DNA of 64,000 bases from Thiobacillus sp. 63-78. Lineage in GTDB: Bacteria; Pseudomonadota; Gammaproteobacteria; Burkholderiales; Thiobacillaceae. The stretch lies in the NCBI GenBank assembly GCA_001899765.1, contig MKWM01000073.1, positions 1-64,000 on the forward strand. Reading direction: 5' to 3'. Shown in pieces: positions 48,066 to 58,303 of the stretch; position 1 is the first letter of the stretch; every line of letters starts with the position of its first letter. Position numbers and translations under genes: made by a program. The notes beneath the pieces were generated by a model. It saw only the letters and a program-made list of their open reading frames with translations, searched no databases and was not told the origin of the DNA.

Positions 48066-49033
48066 TGCCGTTCTCCAATAATTCGCACTTCGCGGATCAG
48101 CTGCACGTTGGTACGCGCCTCCACGGTGCCCTCCACATGTTCGATCAGGCGTTCGATATCAGTCGCCGTGGCGTTGCCCAGGTTGACGATGAAATTGGCG
48201 TGCTTGACCGATACCTGCGCGCCGCCGATCCTGTAACCCTTGAGGCCGCAAACCTCGATCAGCCGGGCCGCGTGATCGCCCGGAGGGTTGCGAAACACGG
48301 AGCCGGCACTGGGCAGGTTCAGCGGCTGCGAAGCGATGCGTTTTTTCAGAAGCGCCTTGATCGTTTCACGCGAGGCCGCGCCGTCGCCGCGGGCCAGGCG
48401 GAACCAGCCGCCGATGAACCATTCCTGCTGCGCGTGCTTCAGCGCCACATGGCGATAGCCTGTGACGTACTCGTCCGGCCGCCGTTCGTTCAACTGCCCC
48501 TGACGGTCGAGCGTCAGCACCTGCACCAGCTTGTCCCAGGTTTCGCTGCCGTAACAGCCGGCATTCATGGCCATCGCGCCGCCGACGGTGCCGGGGATGC
48601 CCGCCCAGAACTCGCCGCCGACCAGATCGTGATTGGCGGCAAAGCGCGCCAGCTTGGGGGCCGCCACGCCCGCCTGGGCGTACACCAGCGCCGTGTCGAG
48701 TTCCAGCGGTGCGGGGGGAAACCCATGCGTGCGACTTTCGATCGCCAGTTTTTTCAGCACGCCGTGCAGCAGGATCACGACTCCAGCCACGCCGCCGTCG
48801 CGCACCAGCAGATTGCTGCCAAGGCCCACCATGTGGATATCCTCGCGGGCCGGAATCGACCGGATCAGCCAGATCAGATCCTCGAGGTCTGCCGGCACAT
48901 AGACCCGTTGCGCGGCGCCGCCTGCGCGCCACGACACATATTTCTTCATCGGTTCGTTGTAGAAGGAACGTCCGCGCAGCACGGGCATGCCGCCCGTCAT
49001 GTCGATCTCGCTCATGCGATAGTCATGCCGCAT
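48062..49033 (-). CDS. murB: UDP-N-acetylenolpyruvoylglucosamine reductase
   Basis: MurB reduces the enolpyruvyl group to form UDP-MurNAc using FAD and NADPH. The 323-aa protein has the FAD-binding [30 protein letters not shown], and the C-terminal [19 protein letters not shown] and [10 protein letters not shown]. It is a type I MurB by the central loop. The start at 49033 overlaps murC by 11 bp; an alternative ATG at 49015 would remove 6 residues. Confidence 0.95.
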   Translation of the reverse strand: MRHDYRMSEIDMTGGMPVLRGRSFYNEPMKKYVSWRAGGAAQRVYVPADLEDLIWLIRSIPAREDIHMVGLGSNLLVRDGGVAGVVILLHGVLKKLAIESRTHGFPPAPLELDTALVYAQAGVAAPKLARFAANHDLVGGEFWAGIPGTVGGAMAMNAGCYGSETWDKLVQVLTLDRQGQLNERRPDEYVTGYRHVALKHAQQEWFIGGWFRLARGDGAASRETIKALLKKRIASQPLNLPSAGSVFRNPPGDHAARLIEVCGLKGYRIGGAQVSVKHANFIVNLGNATATDIERLIEHVEGTVEARTNVQLIREVRIIGERQ

Positions 49034-50432
49034 GGTTTGCGCTCCCGGCAGATTCCGAACCCAGGGCCGGCGCCACCTGGCCGATGCTGCCGGCTCCCAT
49101 CACCAGCACCACGTCACCCGCCCGCGCGAGGTCACGCACCGCGGCGGGCACATCGGCCACGTTTTCCACGAATACCGGCTCGACCTTGCCGGCCACCCGC
49201 ACCGCGCGTGCCAGTGCGCGCCCATCGGCCGCCACGAGGGGCGTCTCACCCGCGGGATACACTTCGGTCAGCACCAGCGCATCGGTTTCCGACAGCACTT
49301 TCACAAAATCCTCGAAACAGTCGCGCGTACGCGTGAAGCGATGTGGCTGGAATACCAGCACCAGCCGCCGCCCGGGAAAAGTACCGCGCGCCGCAGCGAG
49401 CGTGGCCGCCATTTCGACCGGGTGATGGCCATAATCGTCGACCAGGCAATACCGTCCGCCCCCTTTCGCGGGCAGCTCGCCGTAGCGCTGGAAACGCCGG
49501 CCGACACCATGAAACTCGGCCAGCGCCTTGACGATGGCGGCGTCACTGGCATCCACCTCGGTGGCCACGGCGATCGCCGCCAGGGCATTCAGTACGTTAT
49601 GCATGCCCGGGTGATTCAGCACCACGTCAAGATCGGCCATGCCTTCGCGCTTGACCCTGAAATGCATGCGCCCGTGTTCGAAGTACGGATCGACCGCACG
49701 CACCTGCGCGGCCTCATCGAAACCATAAGTGGTGATCGGCTTGCTGATGCGCGGCATGATTTCGCGCACGTTCGGATCGTCGAGACATAGCACCGCCATG
49801 CCATAGAAAGGCAAGCGCTGGCAGAAATCGACGAATGCCTGTTTCAGGCGCTCGAAATCATGGCCATAGGTATCCATGTGATCGGCGTCGATGTTGGTGA
49901 CGATCGCGATCACCGGGGTGAGATACAGGAACGAGGCATCCGATTCGTCGGCCTCGGCCACCAGGAAATCGCCCTTGCCGAGACGCGCGTTGGTCCCGGC
50001 GGCGGTCAGTTTGCCGCCGATCACATAGGTCGGGTCCATCCCGGCTTCACCGAGAATGCTGGCAACCAGACTGGTGGTCGTGGTCTTGCCGTGCGTGCCG
50101 GCGATCGCAATGCCCTGGCGCAAACGCATCAGCTCGGCCAGCATCAATGCGCGCGGCACGATGGGAATTTTCTTCTCGCGCGCCGCGATCACTTCGGGAT
50201 TGTCATCCCGCACGGCGGTCGAGGTGACCACGACATCCGTGTCTGCAATATGTTGAACCGAATGGCCGCGATGGATCTGCGCGCCCAGCCGGGACAGCCG
50301 CTGCGTCACGACATTGTCGGCCAGGTCGGAGCCCGACACGGCATAGCCCAGGTTCAGCAACACTTCGGCAATGCCGCTCATGCCGACCCCGCCGATGCCT
50401 ACAAAATGGATGCGCTTGACGGCATGTTTCAT
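49023..50432 (-). CDS. murC: UDP-N-acetylmuramate--L-alanine ligase
   Basis: MurC adds L-alanine to UDP-MurNAc. The 469-aa protein has the N-terminal [20 protein letters not shown], the ATP loop [11 protein letters not shown], and [14 protein letters not shown]. The ATG at 50432 overlaps murG by 4 bp, supporting it over one 6 codons upstream. Confidence 0.97.
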   Translation of the reverse strand: MKHAVKRIHFVGIGGVGMSGIAEVLLNLGYAVSGSDLADNVVTQRLSRLGAQIHRGHSVQHIADTDVVVTSTAVRDDNPEVIAAREKKIPIVPRALMLAELMRLRQGIAIAGTHGKTTTTSLVASILGEAGMDPTYVIGGKLTAAGTNARLGKGDFLVAEADESDASFLYLTPVIAIVTNIDADHMDTYGHDFERLKQAFVDFCQRLPFYGMAVLCLDDPNVREIMPRISKPITTYGFDEAAQVRAVDPYFEHGRMHFRVKREGMADLDVVLNHPGMHNVLNALAAIAVATEVDASDAAIVKALAEFHGVGRRFQRYGELPAKGGGRYCLVDDYGHHPVEMAATLAAARGTFPGRRLVLVFQPHRFTRTRDCFEDFVKVLSETDALVLTEVYPAGETPLVAADGRALARAVRVAGKVEPVFVENVADVPAAVRDLARAGDVVLVMGAGSIGQVAPALGSESAGSANHAA

Positions 50433-51505
50433 TCTGCAAGCACCTCGCAAATGGTGGCGACGCGCGTGGTGGCATCAGGCCGGGCCAACGCGCGCGCCTT
50501 GTCTCCCATGGCGGCGAGCAGGGGGCGATCAAGCCCGCCGATCAGCGCCGCCAGACTGTCCGCAGTCAGGTCTTTCTGCTGGATCAGCCATGCAGCGCCG
50601 GCGTCGGCGAGAAATTCGGCATTGCCCGTCTGATGGTCGTCCACGGCGAAGGGAAAAGGCACCAGTACCGCAGGCACGCCGGCACAGGCCAGTTCGGCGA
50701 TCGTCATGGCCCCGGCGCGGCAAATGGCGACATCGCAATCCCGGTAGGCCGCCGCCATATCCTCGATGTAGTCGCGCACGTCGGCCACGATTCCGGCGGC
50801 GGCGTAGTGTGCGCGCAGGGCATCGACATGCTGCCGGCCCGACTGATGGACGACCTGTGGACGTTTATCCGCGGGCAGCAGGGCAAGTGCCTGCGGCACC
50901 CGCTCGTTCAGGGCCTGCGCGCCGAGACTGCCGCCCACGACCAGCAGGCGGAACGGGCCGGTGCGACCGGCATACCGGCTGCCTGCCGCCGCGGCGATGT
51001 CGGCGCGTACCGGATTGCCCACCCACTCGGTCGTTACCCGGCGACACGGAATCGGCTTGTCGTGCCCATGCGTGAACACCCCGGGAAAGGCGGTCAACAC
51101 ACGATCGGCCAGGCAGGCCAGGACACGGTTGGTCAGGCCGCCGACCGAATTCTGTTCGTGGATGACCAGCGGCTTGTTCAGCAGGCTTGCCATCATGCCG
51201 CCGGGAAAGGCGGTATAGCCGCCCATGCCCAGCACGACGTCAGGCCTGCGCTGCAGAATGGCCCACAGGCTTTGCCAGAAGGCCATCAGCAACGTCAGCG
51301 GCAGCAGCAATTTCCGCAGCAGACCTTTTCCGCGCACACCACTCATGCTGATCCATACCATGTCGATGCCGGCCGCCGGCGCCACGCGCGCTTCCAGCCC
51401 GGCCCGGGTGCCCAGCCAGAACACTTCCCAGCCGCGCGCGCGCAGGGCGTCGGCCACCGCGAGCGCAGGGTAGACATGGCCGCCGGTGCCGCCGGCCATG
51501 ACCAT
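50429..51505 (-). CDS. murG: UDP-N-acetylglucosamine--lipid I transferase
   Basis: MurG transfers GlcNAc to lipid I to make lipid II on the inner membrane face. The 358-aa protein has [42 protein letters not shown] and [22 protein letters not shown]. The ATG at 51505 was chosen because it lies directly before the glycine loop. The same frame stays open upstream but there translates a palindromic repeat, not family sequence. Confidence 0.95.
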   Translation of the reverse strand: MVMAGGTGGHVYPALAVADALRARGWEVFWLGTRAGLEARVAPAAGIDMVWISMSGVRGKGLLRKLLLPLTLLMAFWQSLWAILQRRPDVVLGMGGYTAFPGGMMASLLNKPLVIHEQNSVGGLTNRVLACLADRVLTAFPGVFTHGHDKPIPCRRVTTEWVGNPVRADIAAAAGSRYAGRTGPFRLLVVGGSLGAQALNERVPQALALLPADKRPQVVHQSGRQHVDALRAHYAAAGIVADVRDYIEDMAAAYRDCDVAICRAGAMTIAELACAGVPAVLVPFPFAVDDHQTGNAEFLADAGAAWLIQQKDLTADSLAALIGGLDRPLLAAMGDKARALARPDATTRVATICEVLAE

Positions 51506-51550
51506 GAGGGTACGGTTGAGTCGGTTTGGGCGGGCAGCGCCCACGTTCGC

Positions 51551-51587
51551 CCCCTCTCCCGCAAGCGGGAGAGGGTTGGGGAGAGGG
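51551..51587. repeat. GC-rich hairpin repeat in ftsW-murG gap
   Basis: CCCTCTCCCGC-aa-GCGGGAGAGGG followed by TTGGGGAGAGGG. It is a compact hairpin plus a G-rich tail, in the 110-bp gap between ftsW and murG. The copy at 52811-52841 has the same form. Confidence 0.8.
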
Positions 51588-51615
51588 AAAGGTGGCCGAA
51601 CAGCCATGGCATCCA

Positions 51616-52773
51616 TCAAAACGTCTTCCCCCGCATCATCTGCCGGTGTTCCCAGTCGATGCGCAACAGGATGGCGACCGCCAGACAGTTGGCGATGATG
51701 CCGCTGCCGCCGAACGACAGGAAAGGCAGCGTGAGACCCTTGGTCGGCAAGAGGCCGACATTCACGCCCATGTTGATGAGTGCCTGCACGCCGATCCAGA
51801 TGCCGATGCCCTGCGCCACCAGCGCGCAGAAGTTGCGCTCCAGCTGCGCGGCACGATGGCCGATCAGAAAGGCCTTGACGATCAGCCAGCCGAACAGGGC
51901 AATCACCACTGCCACGCCAATGAAGCCGAACTCTTCGGCAATCACTGCCAGCAGGAAATCGGTGTGCGCTTCGGGCAGATAGAACAGCTTCTCGATACTG
52001 CCGCCCAGTCCGAGGCCCAGCCATTCGCCGCGGCCGAAGGCAATCAGCGCATGCGACAGCTGATACCCCTTGCCATACGGATCGGCGAACGGATCCATGA
52101 AACCGAGCACGCGTTGCAGCCGGTAGGGTGACGTCAGGATCAGCAGGACAAAGCCGACCAGCAGCACCACCACCAGGGCGGCGAATACTTTCCAGTTGAG
52201 CCCGCCGAGGAAGAGAATCCCCATGGCAATGGAGATGATGACGACGAACGCGCCAAAATCCGGCTCGCGCAGCAACAGCGCACCGACCACCAGCATGACG
52301 GCGGCCATGGGCAGGAAGCCTTTCCTGAAATCGTACATGAAGGCCGCTTTGCGCGTGGTGTAATCGGCGGCATACAGTACCGCGAGGAATTTCATCAACT
52401 CGGACGGCTGCAGATTGGCGAAGCCAAGCGGAATCCAGCGACGGCTTCCGTTGACCTCGCGCCCCAAATGGGGGATCAGCACGACCACCAGCAACAGCAG
52501 GCCGACGAGGAAGAGGTAGGGCGCCGCCTGTTGCCATACCCGCATCGGCACCCTGAATGCCGCCACGCCGGCGCCGATGCCCATCACTATGAAAATACCT
52601 TGCCGCAGCAGATAGTACTCACCATTGTGATGGGTGTAGCGTGCCGCTTCCGCAATCGCGATCGAGGCGGAATACACCATCACCAGGCCAATCGCCAGCA
52701 AGCCCATGGCGAGCCACAGCAGGCTGAAATCGAGTTCGGCGCTGGGTTGGGGGGCACGCGCAGCGTACAGCAT
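51616..52773 (-). CDS. ftsW: Lipid II polymerase FtsW
   Basis: FtsW is the SEDS-family glycosyltransferase of septal peptidoglycan. The 385-aa protein has ten hydrophobic segments, with [20 protein letters not shown] in pieces near residue 108 (the SEDS signature with catalytic-region residues) and [17 protein letters not shown] near the C-terminus. It lies 2 bp after murD. Confidence 0.96.
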   Translation of the reverse strand: MLYAARAPQPSAELDFSLLWLAMGLLAIGLVMVYSASIAIAEAARYTHHNGEYYLLRQGIFIVMGIGAGVAAFRVPMRVWQQAAPYLFLVGLLLLVVVLIPHLGREVNGSRRWIPLGFANLQPSELMKFLAVLYAADYTTRKAAFMYDFRKGFLPMAAVMLVVGALLLREPDFGAFVVIISIAMGILFLGGLNWKVFAALVVVLLVGFVLLILTSPYRLQRVLGFMDPFADPYGKGYQLSHALIAFGRGEWLGLGLGGSIEKLFYLPEAHTDFLLAVIAEEFGFIGVAVVIALFGWLIVKAFLIGHRAAQLERNFCALVAQGIGIWIGVQALINMGVNVGLLPTKGLTLPFLSFGGSGIIANCLAVAILLRIDWEHRQMMRGKTF

Positions 52774-52775
52774 CG

Positions 52776-54323
52776 TTAGAACGCCTTGGGCGCGCGCAGC
52801 GCACGGTTGCCCCCTCCCCCGCCGGCGGGGGAGGGTTGGGGATGACCATCGACTTGCCCGCTTGCGGGCTTAGTCGACTGGTTAGTAGTTTCACCAGAGG
52901 GCTGCGCCGCTCTTTCTGCTGCCAGCCTGTTCACCGCGTCGATGAAGACTTCGGCGCGATGAACATAGTTGCGGAACATGTCAAAACTGGCGCAGGCCGG
53001 CGACAACAGCACGGCATCGCCGGAATAGGCCAGGCGTTGCGCCTGCGCGACCGCATCGGGCAGGCTGCCAGCCGGATACGTGTCGACGCCGCTGCCGGCA
53101 ATGGCGGCCGCGATCAGTGGCGCATCACGACCGATCAGCACCACTGCGCGGGCATTGGCTGCGACCGCCGCCTTGAGCGGACTGAAATCCTGCCCCTTGC
53201 CGTCGCCGCCCAGAATCACCACTGCCTTGCGCGCTCCCAGCCCATACAATGCCGCTTCGGTCGCGCCGACGTTGGTGCCTTTCGAGTCGTCGTAATACGT
53301 CACCCCCTCGATTTCGGCGACTTTCTCCACCCGGTGCGGCAATCCCTTGAAGTGCAGCAGTCCGCGCAGCAGGGCTTCCATCGGCAAACCCAGTGCGCGG
53401 GTCAGCGCCAGGGCCGCCAGCGCGTTGGCCGCGTTATGCAGTCCCGCGACCGGGAGCACGGACAACGGCATCAGCATGTCGCCGCCGAGGCAGAGTTCGT
53501 CCTCGCACAGACCGAAATTCTCGCCCTTCGGGCAGCGGTCCAGTCCGAAACTCACCACATGGCGTCCCGTTCGCGCCATGGCAAAGCTGCGTGCATCGTC
53601 ACGGTTCACCACCTGCACGCCCTCGCCGTCAAAGATGCGCGCCTTGGCCGCGGCGTAGGTCTCCATGTCGGGATAGCGATCCATATGGTCTTCCGTCACA
53701 TTGAGGACCGTGGCGGCATCCGCATCGAGGCAAGTGGTCGTTTCGAGCTGAAAACTGGACAGTTCCAGCACCCACACCTGCGGTGCAGGCGCCGTTCCCT
53801 GCTCGATTTCATACAGGGCATCCAGCACCGGCAGGCCAATATTGCCGGCGACACAGGCGGTCAGGCCGGCGATGCGGCACATGTCGCCGCACATCGCGGT
53901 GACGGTGCTCTTGCCGTTGCTGCCGGTGATCGCAATCACCCGCATCGGCCCATTCGGGGGCGTCGCGGCGGCACGCTCGGCATTGATCGCGTGAATGGCG
54001 CGCGCGAACAGTTCGACATCCCCCGCCACTTCGATGCCCGCGGCCATCGCACGGGCAACGGCCGGTTCGGCCAGCGGCACGCCGGGGCTCACGACCAGCA
54101 TGTCAGCCGCCTGCAGTTGGGCGTCGTTGAAGGGACCGGTAAAGAGCGGCACCTGCGGCAGCCATTCCGCCAGATGTGCCGCCCGCGGCGGCGCTGCGCG
54201 GCTGTCGGCCACGCTGACCCGCGCCCCGCGCGCCGCCAGCCAGCGCGCGCACGACATCCCGGTGTCGCCGAGGCCGAGCACGAGAACATTCTTGCCGGAA
54301 AGTTTGAGGCTGTCGTAGTTCAT
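52776..54323 (-). CDS. murD: UDP-MurNAc-L-alanine--D-glutamate ligase, extended C-terminus
   Basis: MurD adds D-glutamate to UDP-MurNAc-L-Ala. The 515-aa protein has [20 protein letters not shown], the ATP loop [13 protein letters not shown], and the C-terminal [18 protein letters not shown]. Normal family length is about 440-460 aa. After the expected end (NRLAAERAA) about 39 residues continue, including [12 protein letters not shown], which is the translation of the hairpin repeat at 52811-52841. The tail is probably a repeat-derived extension without catalytic role. It overlaps mraY by 4 bp. Confidence 0.93.
   Translation of the reverse strand: MNYDSLKLSGKNVLVLGLGDTGMSCARWLAARGARVSVADSRAAPPRAAHLAEWLPQVPLFTGPFNDAQLQAADMLVVSPGVPLAEPAVARAMAAGIEVAGDVELFARAIHAINAERAAATPPNGPMRVIAITGSNGKSTVTAMCGDMCRIAGLTACVAGNIGLPVLDALYEIEQGTAPAPQVWVLELSSFQLETTTCLDADAATVLNVTEDHMDRYPDMETYAAAKARIFDGEGVQVVNRDDARSFAMARTGRHVVSFGLDRCPKGENFGLCEDELCLGGDMLMPLSVLPVAGLHNAANALAALALTRALGLPMEALLRGLLHFKGLPHRVEKVAEIEGVTYYDDSKGTNVGATEAALYGLGARKAVVILGGDGKGQDFSPLKAAVAANARAVVLIGRDAPLIAAAIAGSGVDTYPAGSLPDAVAQAQRLAYSGDAVLLSPACASFDMFRNYVHRAEVFIDAVNRLAAERAAQPSGETTNQSTKPASGQVDGHPQPSPAGGGGGNRALRAPKAF
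52811..52841. repeat. GC-rich hairpin repeat inside murD 3' end
   Basis: CCCTCCCCCGC-cg-GCGGGGGAGGG followed by TTGGGGA. Same family as the copy at 51551-51587. Here it lies within the murD reading frame, close to the stop codon. Confidence 0.8.
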
Positions 54324-55405
54324 CTCAGCTTCAGGCTCGACAACCCGATCAGTATCAGCATCATCGAAATGATCCAGAATCGCACGACCACCTGATTTTC
54401 CTTCCAGCCTTTCAATTCGTAGTGATGATGGATAGGCGCCATCCGGAATATCCGCTTGCCGGTCAGCTTGAACGAAGCGACCTGCACCATGACGGACAGG
54501 GTTTCCGCCACGAAGACGCCGCACATGATGAAGAGAACGATTTCCTGCCGCACGATGACGGCCACCACACCGAGCGCGGCACCGAGGGCCAGCGCGCCGA
54601 CGTCGCCCATGAAGACTTCCGCCGGATAGGCGTTGAACCACAGGAAGGCCAGTCCCGCGCCGGCCATCGCCGCGCAGAACACCGCAAGTTCGCCCGCGCC
54701 GGGGATATGCGGCAATCCGAGGTATTTCGAGAACACTGCGTTGCCGGCGACATAGGAAAAAATCGCCAGGGCGGAGGCCACCATCACGGTCGGCAGGATG
54801 GCCAGCCCGTCGAGGCCATCGGTCAGGTTGACCGCATTGCTCGATCCGACGATGACAAAATAGGTCAGCGCGATGAAGCCCGCGGCCGATAACGGAATCG
54901 TGGCATGTTTGAGGAAAGGAATGATGAGCTCGGTGTGCGCCGGCAGCGTGGCGCTGTGCCACAGATAGGCCGCGGCCGCGAAACCGATCACCGACTGCCA
55001 GAAATACTTCCAGCGCGACGGCAGCCCGCGCGAGTTCTTCTCGACCACCTTGCGCCAGTCGTCGATCCAGCCAATGACGCCAAAACCCAGCAGGGTGAAC
55101 AGCGCCACCCAGACATAGTCATTGGACAGGTCGGCCCACAGCAGCGTGGTGACCGTGACCGACACCAGGATCAGCGCGCCGCCCATGGTCGGCGTGCCGG
55201 CCTTGACCAGATGGGTCTGCGGGCCGTCGCTGCGCACCGACTGGCCGATTTTCAGCGCGGCCAGCTTGCGGATCATGGCCGGCCCCACAATGAAGGAAAT
55301 CGTCAACGCCGTGAGGGTGGCGAGCACGGTACGCAGTGTCAGGTAACCGAAGACGTTGAATACCCGAACGTCCTGGCCAAGATGCTGAAACAGCCACAAG
55401 AGCAT
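54320..55405 (-). CDS. mraY: Phospho-N-acetylmuramoyl-pentapeptide-transferase
   Basis: MraY attaches phospho-MurNAc-pentapeptide to undecaprenyl phosphate, forming lipid I. The 361-aa protein has about ten transmembrane helices and the motifs PTMGGALIL, the aspartate pair region [26 protein letters not shown], and [12 protein letters not shown]. The start at 55405 ([13 protein letters not shown]) matches the family; 16 upstream codons overlap murF and are rejected. Confidence 0.97.
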   Translation of the reverse strand: MLLWLFQHLGQDVRVFNVFGYLTLRTVLATLTALTISFIVGPAMIRKLAALKIGQSVRSDGPQTHLVKAGTPTMGGALILVSVTVTTLLWADLSNDYVWVALFTLLGFGVIGWIDDWRKVVEKNSRGLPSRWKYFWQSVIGFAAAAYLWHSATLPAHTELIIPFLKHATIPLSAAGFIALTYFVIVGSSNAVNLTDGLDGLAILPTVMVASALAIFSYVAGNAVFSKYLGLPHIPGAGELAVFCAAMAGAGLAFLWFNAYPAEVFMGDVGALALGAALGVVAVIVRQEIVLFIMCGVFVAETLSVMVQVASFKLTGKRIFRMAPIHHHYELKGWKENQVVVRFWIISMMLILIGLSSLKLR

Positions 55406-55406
55406 G

Positions 55407-56807
55407 TCAGTGTTCTCCCTGTCCCGGCCGCGACGCCACCGGCTCTTCCGCAAAGCTGTTGACCACGCGCTCCATCTGCATGAAACGCGAGCCTTTCACC
55501 AATACAGTGGTATCGGGCGCCAATGCGTTTTCGAGTTCGGCGAGCAGTTCCTGGATGCGCTCGAAATGCATCGCGCCCACACCAAAGGCGCTCACCGCTT
55601 CTTTCGTCAGGTCACCCAGCGCGAGCAGCCGGTTCACCCCCGCCGCACGGGCCGCCTGCCCGATCTGCGCGTGCAGGCGCGCAGCGTCGCTGCCCAGTTC
55701 GCCCATGTCGCCCAGCACCAGGATTTTCGTGCCGGCTTGCTGCGCCAATACGGCCAGCGCCGCCTTGACCGAGTCGGGGTTGGCGTTGTAGGTATCGTCG
55801 ATGAAGGTGCTGCCATGCAGCGCGGGCTTTCTTTGCAGGCGGCTTTTTACACCGTTGAAACCAGACAGGCCGGCGACCATGCTGGAGTGGCTGACATTCA
55901 GCGCGAACGCGGCAGCCGCGGCGGCGAGCGCATTCATCGCGTTGTGCTCGCCCGGAACCTGCAAGGGAATGTCCAGGATCGTATCGGGAAGCGCGAGCGC
56001 CAGAACGGAACCAAATCCGCGGGGCTGGCAGTGCGCGTGCACGGCAGCCGGGCGCCTGAGGCCGAAATCGACGATGCGGCGTTGCGCATTGGCTTCGCGC
56101 CACAACCCGGCATGCGGGTCGTCGGCGTTGTAGACCGCGATGCCGGCATCCGGCAAGCCATTGAAGATTTCGCCCTTGGCGCGTGCGATATTCTCAATCG
56201 AGCCCAGGAAGCCGATATGTGCGGACAAGGCATTATTGACGACCGCCACATCGGGGCGGGCCAGGCGCGTCAGATAATCGATTTCGCCCCGATGGTTCAT
56301 GCCCATTTCCAGTACGGCGTATTGGTGTGTCTCACGCAGACGCAGCAGCATCAGCGGCAAACCGATGTCATTGTTGAGATTGCCTTCGGTATGCAGCACG
56401 GCAGCGTCCGATCCGGCTTCCACCCGCAGGATCGCCGCCAGCATTTCCTTGACGGTGGTCTTGCCGTTGCTGCCGGTGATGGCGACTACCGGCATGACGA
56501 AGCGTCGGCGCCAGGCGGCGGCCAGCGTGCCGAGCGCCAGGCGTGTGTCGTCGACGCGCAGGGCACCGAAAATATCCGGTGCCTGCGCAGGGTCCAGCAC
56601 CACGCCGACCGCGCCTTGCTGCAGCGCCTGGGCGGCAAAACGGCCGCCGTCGAATCTTTCGCCGCGTAAGGCAATGAACAGGTCGCCCGGTTGAATCGTG
56701 CGGCTGTCGGTCGACACGCGCAGCACGTCAGCGTCCTCCCCCGCAAACGGAACAGCCAGCATGGCCGCGGCTTCGGAAACGCGCATCATCGGTGTGTTCA
56801 CGTCCAC
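55407..56807 (-). CDS. murF: UDP-MurNAc-tripeptide--D-alanyl-D-alanine ligase
   Basis: MurF adds D-Ala-D-Ala to the UDP-MurNAc tripeptide. The 466-aa protein has the N-terminal [19 protein letters not shown] loop [25 protein letters not shown], and [15 protein letters not shown]. It overlaps murE by 10 bp and ends 1 bp before mraY. Confidence 0.97.
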   Translation of the reverse strand: MDVNTPMMRVSEAAAMLAVPFAGEDADVLRVSTDSRTIQPGDLFIALRGERFDGGRFAAQALQQGAVGVVLDPAQAPDIFGALRVDDTRLALGTLAAAWRRRFVMPVVAITGSNGKTTVKEMLAAILRVEAGSDAAVLHTEGNLNNDIGLPLMLLRLRETHQYAVLEMGMNHRGEIDYLTRLARPDVAVVNNALSAHIGFLGSIENIARAKGEIFNGLPDAGIAVYNADDPHAGLWREANAQRRIVDFGLRRPAAVHAHCQPRGFGSVLALALPDTILDIPLQVPGEHNAMNALAAAAAAFALNVSHSSMVAGLSGFNGVKSRLQRKPALHGSTFIDDTYNANPDSVKAALAVLAQQAGTKILVLGDMGELGSDAARLHAQIGQAARAAGVNRLLALGDLTKEAVSAFGVGAMHFERIQELLAELENALAPDTTVLVKGSRFMQMERVVNSFAEEPVASRPGQGEH

Positions 56808-58303
56808 GCCTCCAGCGCTTTCTTCGCCACGGTCACATCGGCAAACGGCAAACGTTCGCCGGCGACCTCCTGATAGTCCTCGTGCCCCTTGCCTGCGATC
56901 AGCACCACGTCGCCTTGCCGTGCGCCGCCGATCGCCTCGAAGATGGCGCGCGCGCGGTCAGGCTCGACGTGCGGCTTGCCGTGTGCGCCGGAGAGAATGT
57001 CATGGATGATGTCGCGCGGATCTTCATTGCGCGGATTGTCGCTGGTGATCCAGACGTCGTCGGCGCCATGCGTGGCGGCCTTCCCCATCAGCGGGCGCTT
57101 GCCCTTGTCGCGATTTCCGCCGCAGCCGAAGACGCAGATCAGCCGCCCGTCAGCAGCGATCTCGCGCAATGCGGCGAGTGTCTTGTCGAGCGCATCGGGC
57201 GTATGGGCATAATCCACCACCACCAGCGGATGCTCATTGCCTCCGAGCGTCTGCATCCGTCCAGGCGGCGGCACGATGTGCGCAAGCGCCCGGCAGGCGT
57301 CGTCCAGCCCGACATCCGAAACCAGCAAAGTGGTGAGCACGGCCAGCAGATTGGCCGCATTGAAACGGCCAAGCAGCGGGGCATCGAACTCGGCATTGCC
57401 CCAGTCGGTATGAACCTTGAGATGCAGGCCCGCCTGCGACAGCCGCACCCTTTCCCCCACCACGGCGCCGCGCTGGAATCCATAGCCTGCGATGCGTGCG
57501 GGCCGGGTCTCGCTTTCCAGGCGCCGGCCGAATTCATCATCGACATTGATCACTCCCCACTCCAGCCCGGGCCAGCTGAATAGCCGGGCCTTGGCGTCGG
57601 CATAGTGTTCCATGCTGCCGTGGTAATCGAGATGATCGCGCGAAAGATTGGTCAGTACCGCGACATTGAAGCGGGTGCCGTTGACGCGCCCCTGCGCCAA
57701 CCCATGCGACGAGACTTCCATCGCACAGGCGACTGCGCCCTGCTGTCGATAGGCCGCCAGACGCTGCTGCAGTTCGATGGCATCGGGCGTGGTGTTGAGC
57801 GTGGGCGTCAGCGCGCCGGGCGCGTCCCCGACGGCGGGGAAACCGTTGCCGACGGTGCCGATGATGGCTGTTTTCCTGCCCAGACGCGAGAAGGCCTGCG
57901 CCGTCCAGTGCGCCACCGATGTCTTGCCATTGGTGCCGGTGATGCCGACCATGTGCAGTGCGCGCGATGGCTCGCCGTACACCTGCGCGGCAATCTCGCC
58001 AATACGGATTTTCAGCCCGGCCACGCCGGCGTTGGGAATATCCAGTGCCGGATCCCATTGATAGTGGTCCGCCTCCCACAACACCCCGTCGACACGCTGC
58101 GCGACCGCCTGCGCGATGAAATCACGCCCGTCGCGCATGGTGCCGGGATAGGCGACGAAGACGGTACCGGGCATGGCCTTGCGGCTGTCGCTGGTCAGCT
58201 CGCCGACGGCAATGCCAAGGCGCGCCAGGATGTGGGGAACCGATTCGCGAATGCCCTGGGCGGCGCCCGGGGAGGAAAGACGATGCACGTCTGCCGCGGC
58301 CAT
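56798..58303 (-). CDS. murE: UDP-MurNAc-L-Ala-D-Glu--meso-diaminopimelate ligase
   Basis: MurE adds the third stem residue. The 501-aa protein has TSDSRKAMPGTVFVAYPG, ATP loop GITGTNGKTSVAHW, and the specificity motif DNPRNEDP, which selects meso-diaminopimelate rather than lysine. This fits a Gram-negative wall. Its ATG shares one base with the ftsI stop (TAATG). Confidence 0.97.
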   Translation of the reverse strand: MAAADVHRLSSPGAAQGIRESVPHILARLGIAVGELTSDSRKAMPGTVFVAYPGTMRDGRDFIAQAVAQRVDGVLWEADHYQWDPALDIPNAGVAGLKIRIGEIAAQVYGEPSRALHMVGITGTNGKTSVAHWTAQAFSRLGRKTAIIGTVGNGFPAVGDAPGALTPTLNTTPDAIELQQRLAAYRQQGAVACAMEVSSHGLAQGRVNGTRFNVAVLTNLSRDHLDYHGSMEHYADAKARLFSWPGLEWGVINVDDEFGRRLESETRPARIAGYGFQRGAVVGERVRLSQAGLHLKVHTDWGNAEFDAPLLGRFNAANLLAVLTTLLVSDVGLDDACRALAHIVPPPGRMQTLGGNEHPLVVVDYAHTPDALDKTLAALREIAADGRLICVFGCGGNRDKGKRPLMGKAATHGADDVWITSDNPRNEDPRDIIHDILSGAHGKPHVEPDRARAIFEAIGGARQGDVVLIAGKGHEDYQEVAGERLPFADVTVAKKALEAWT

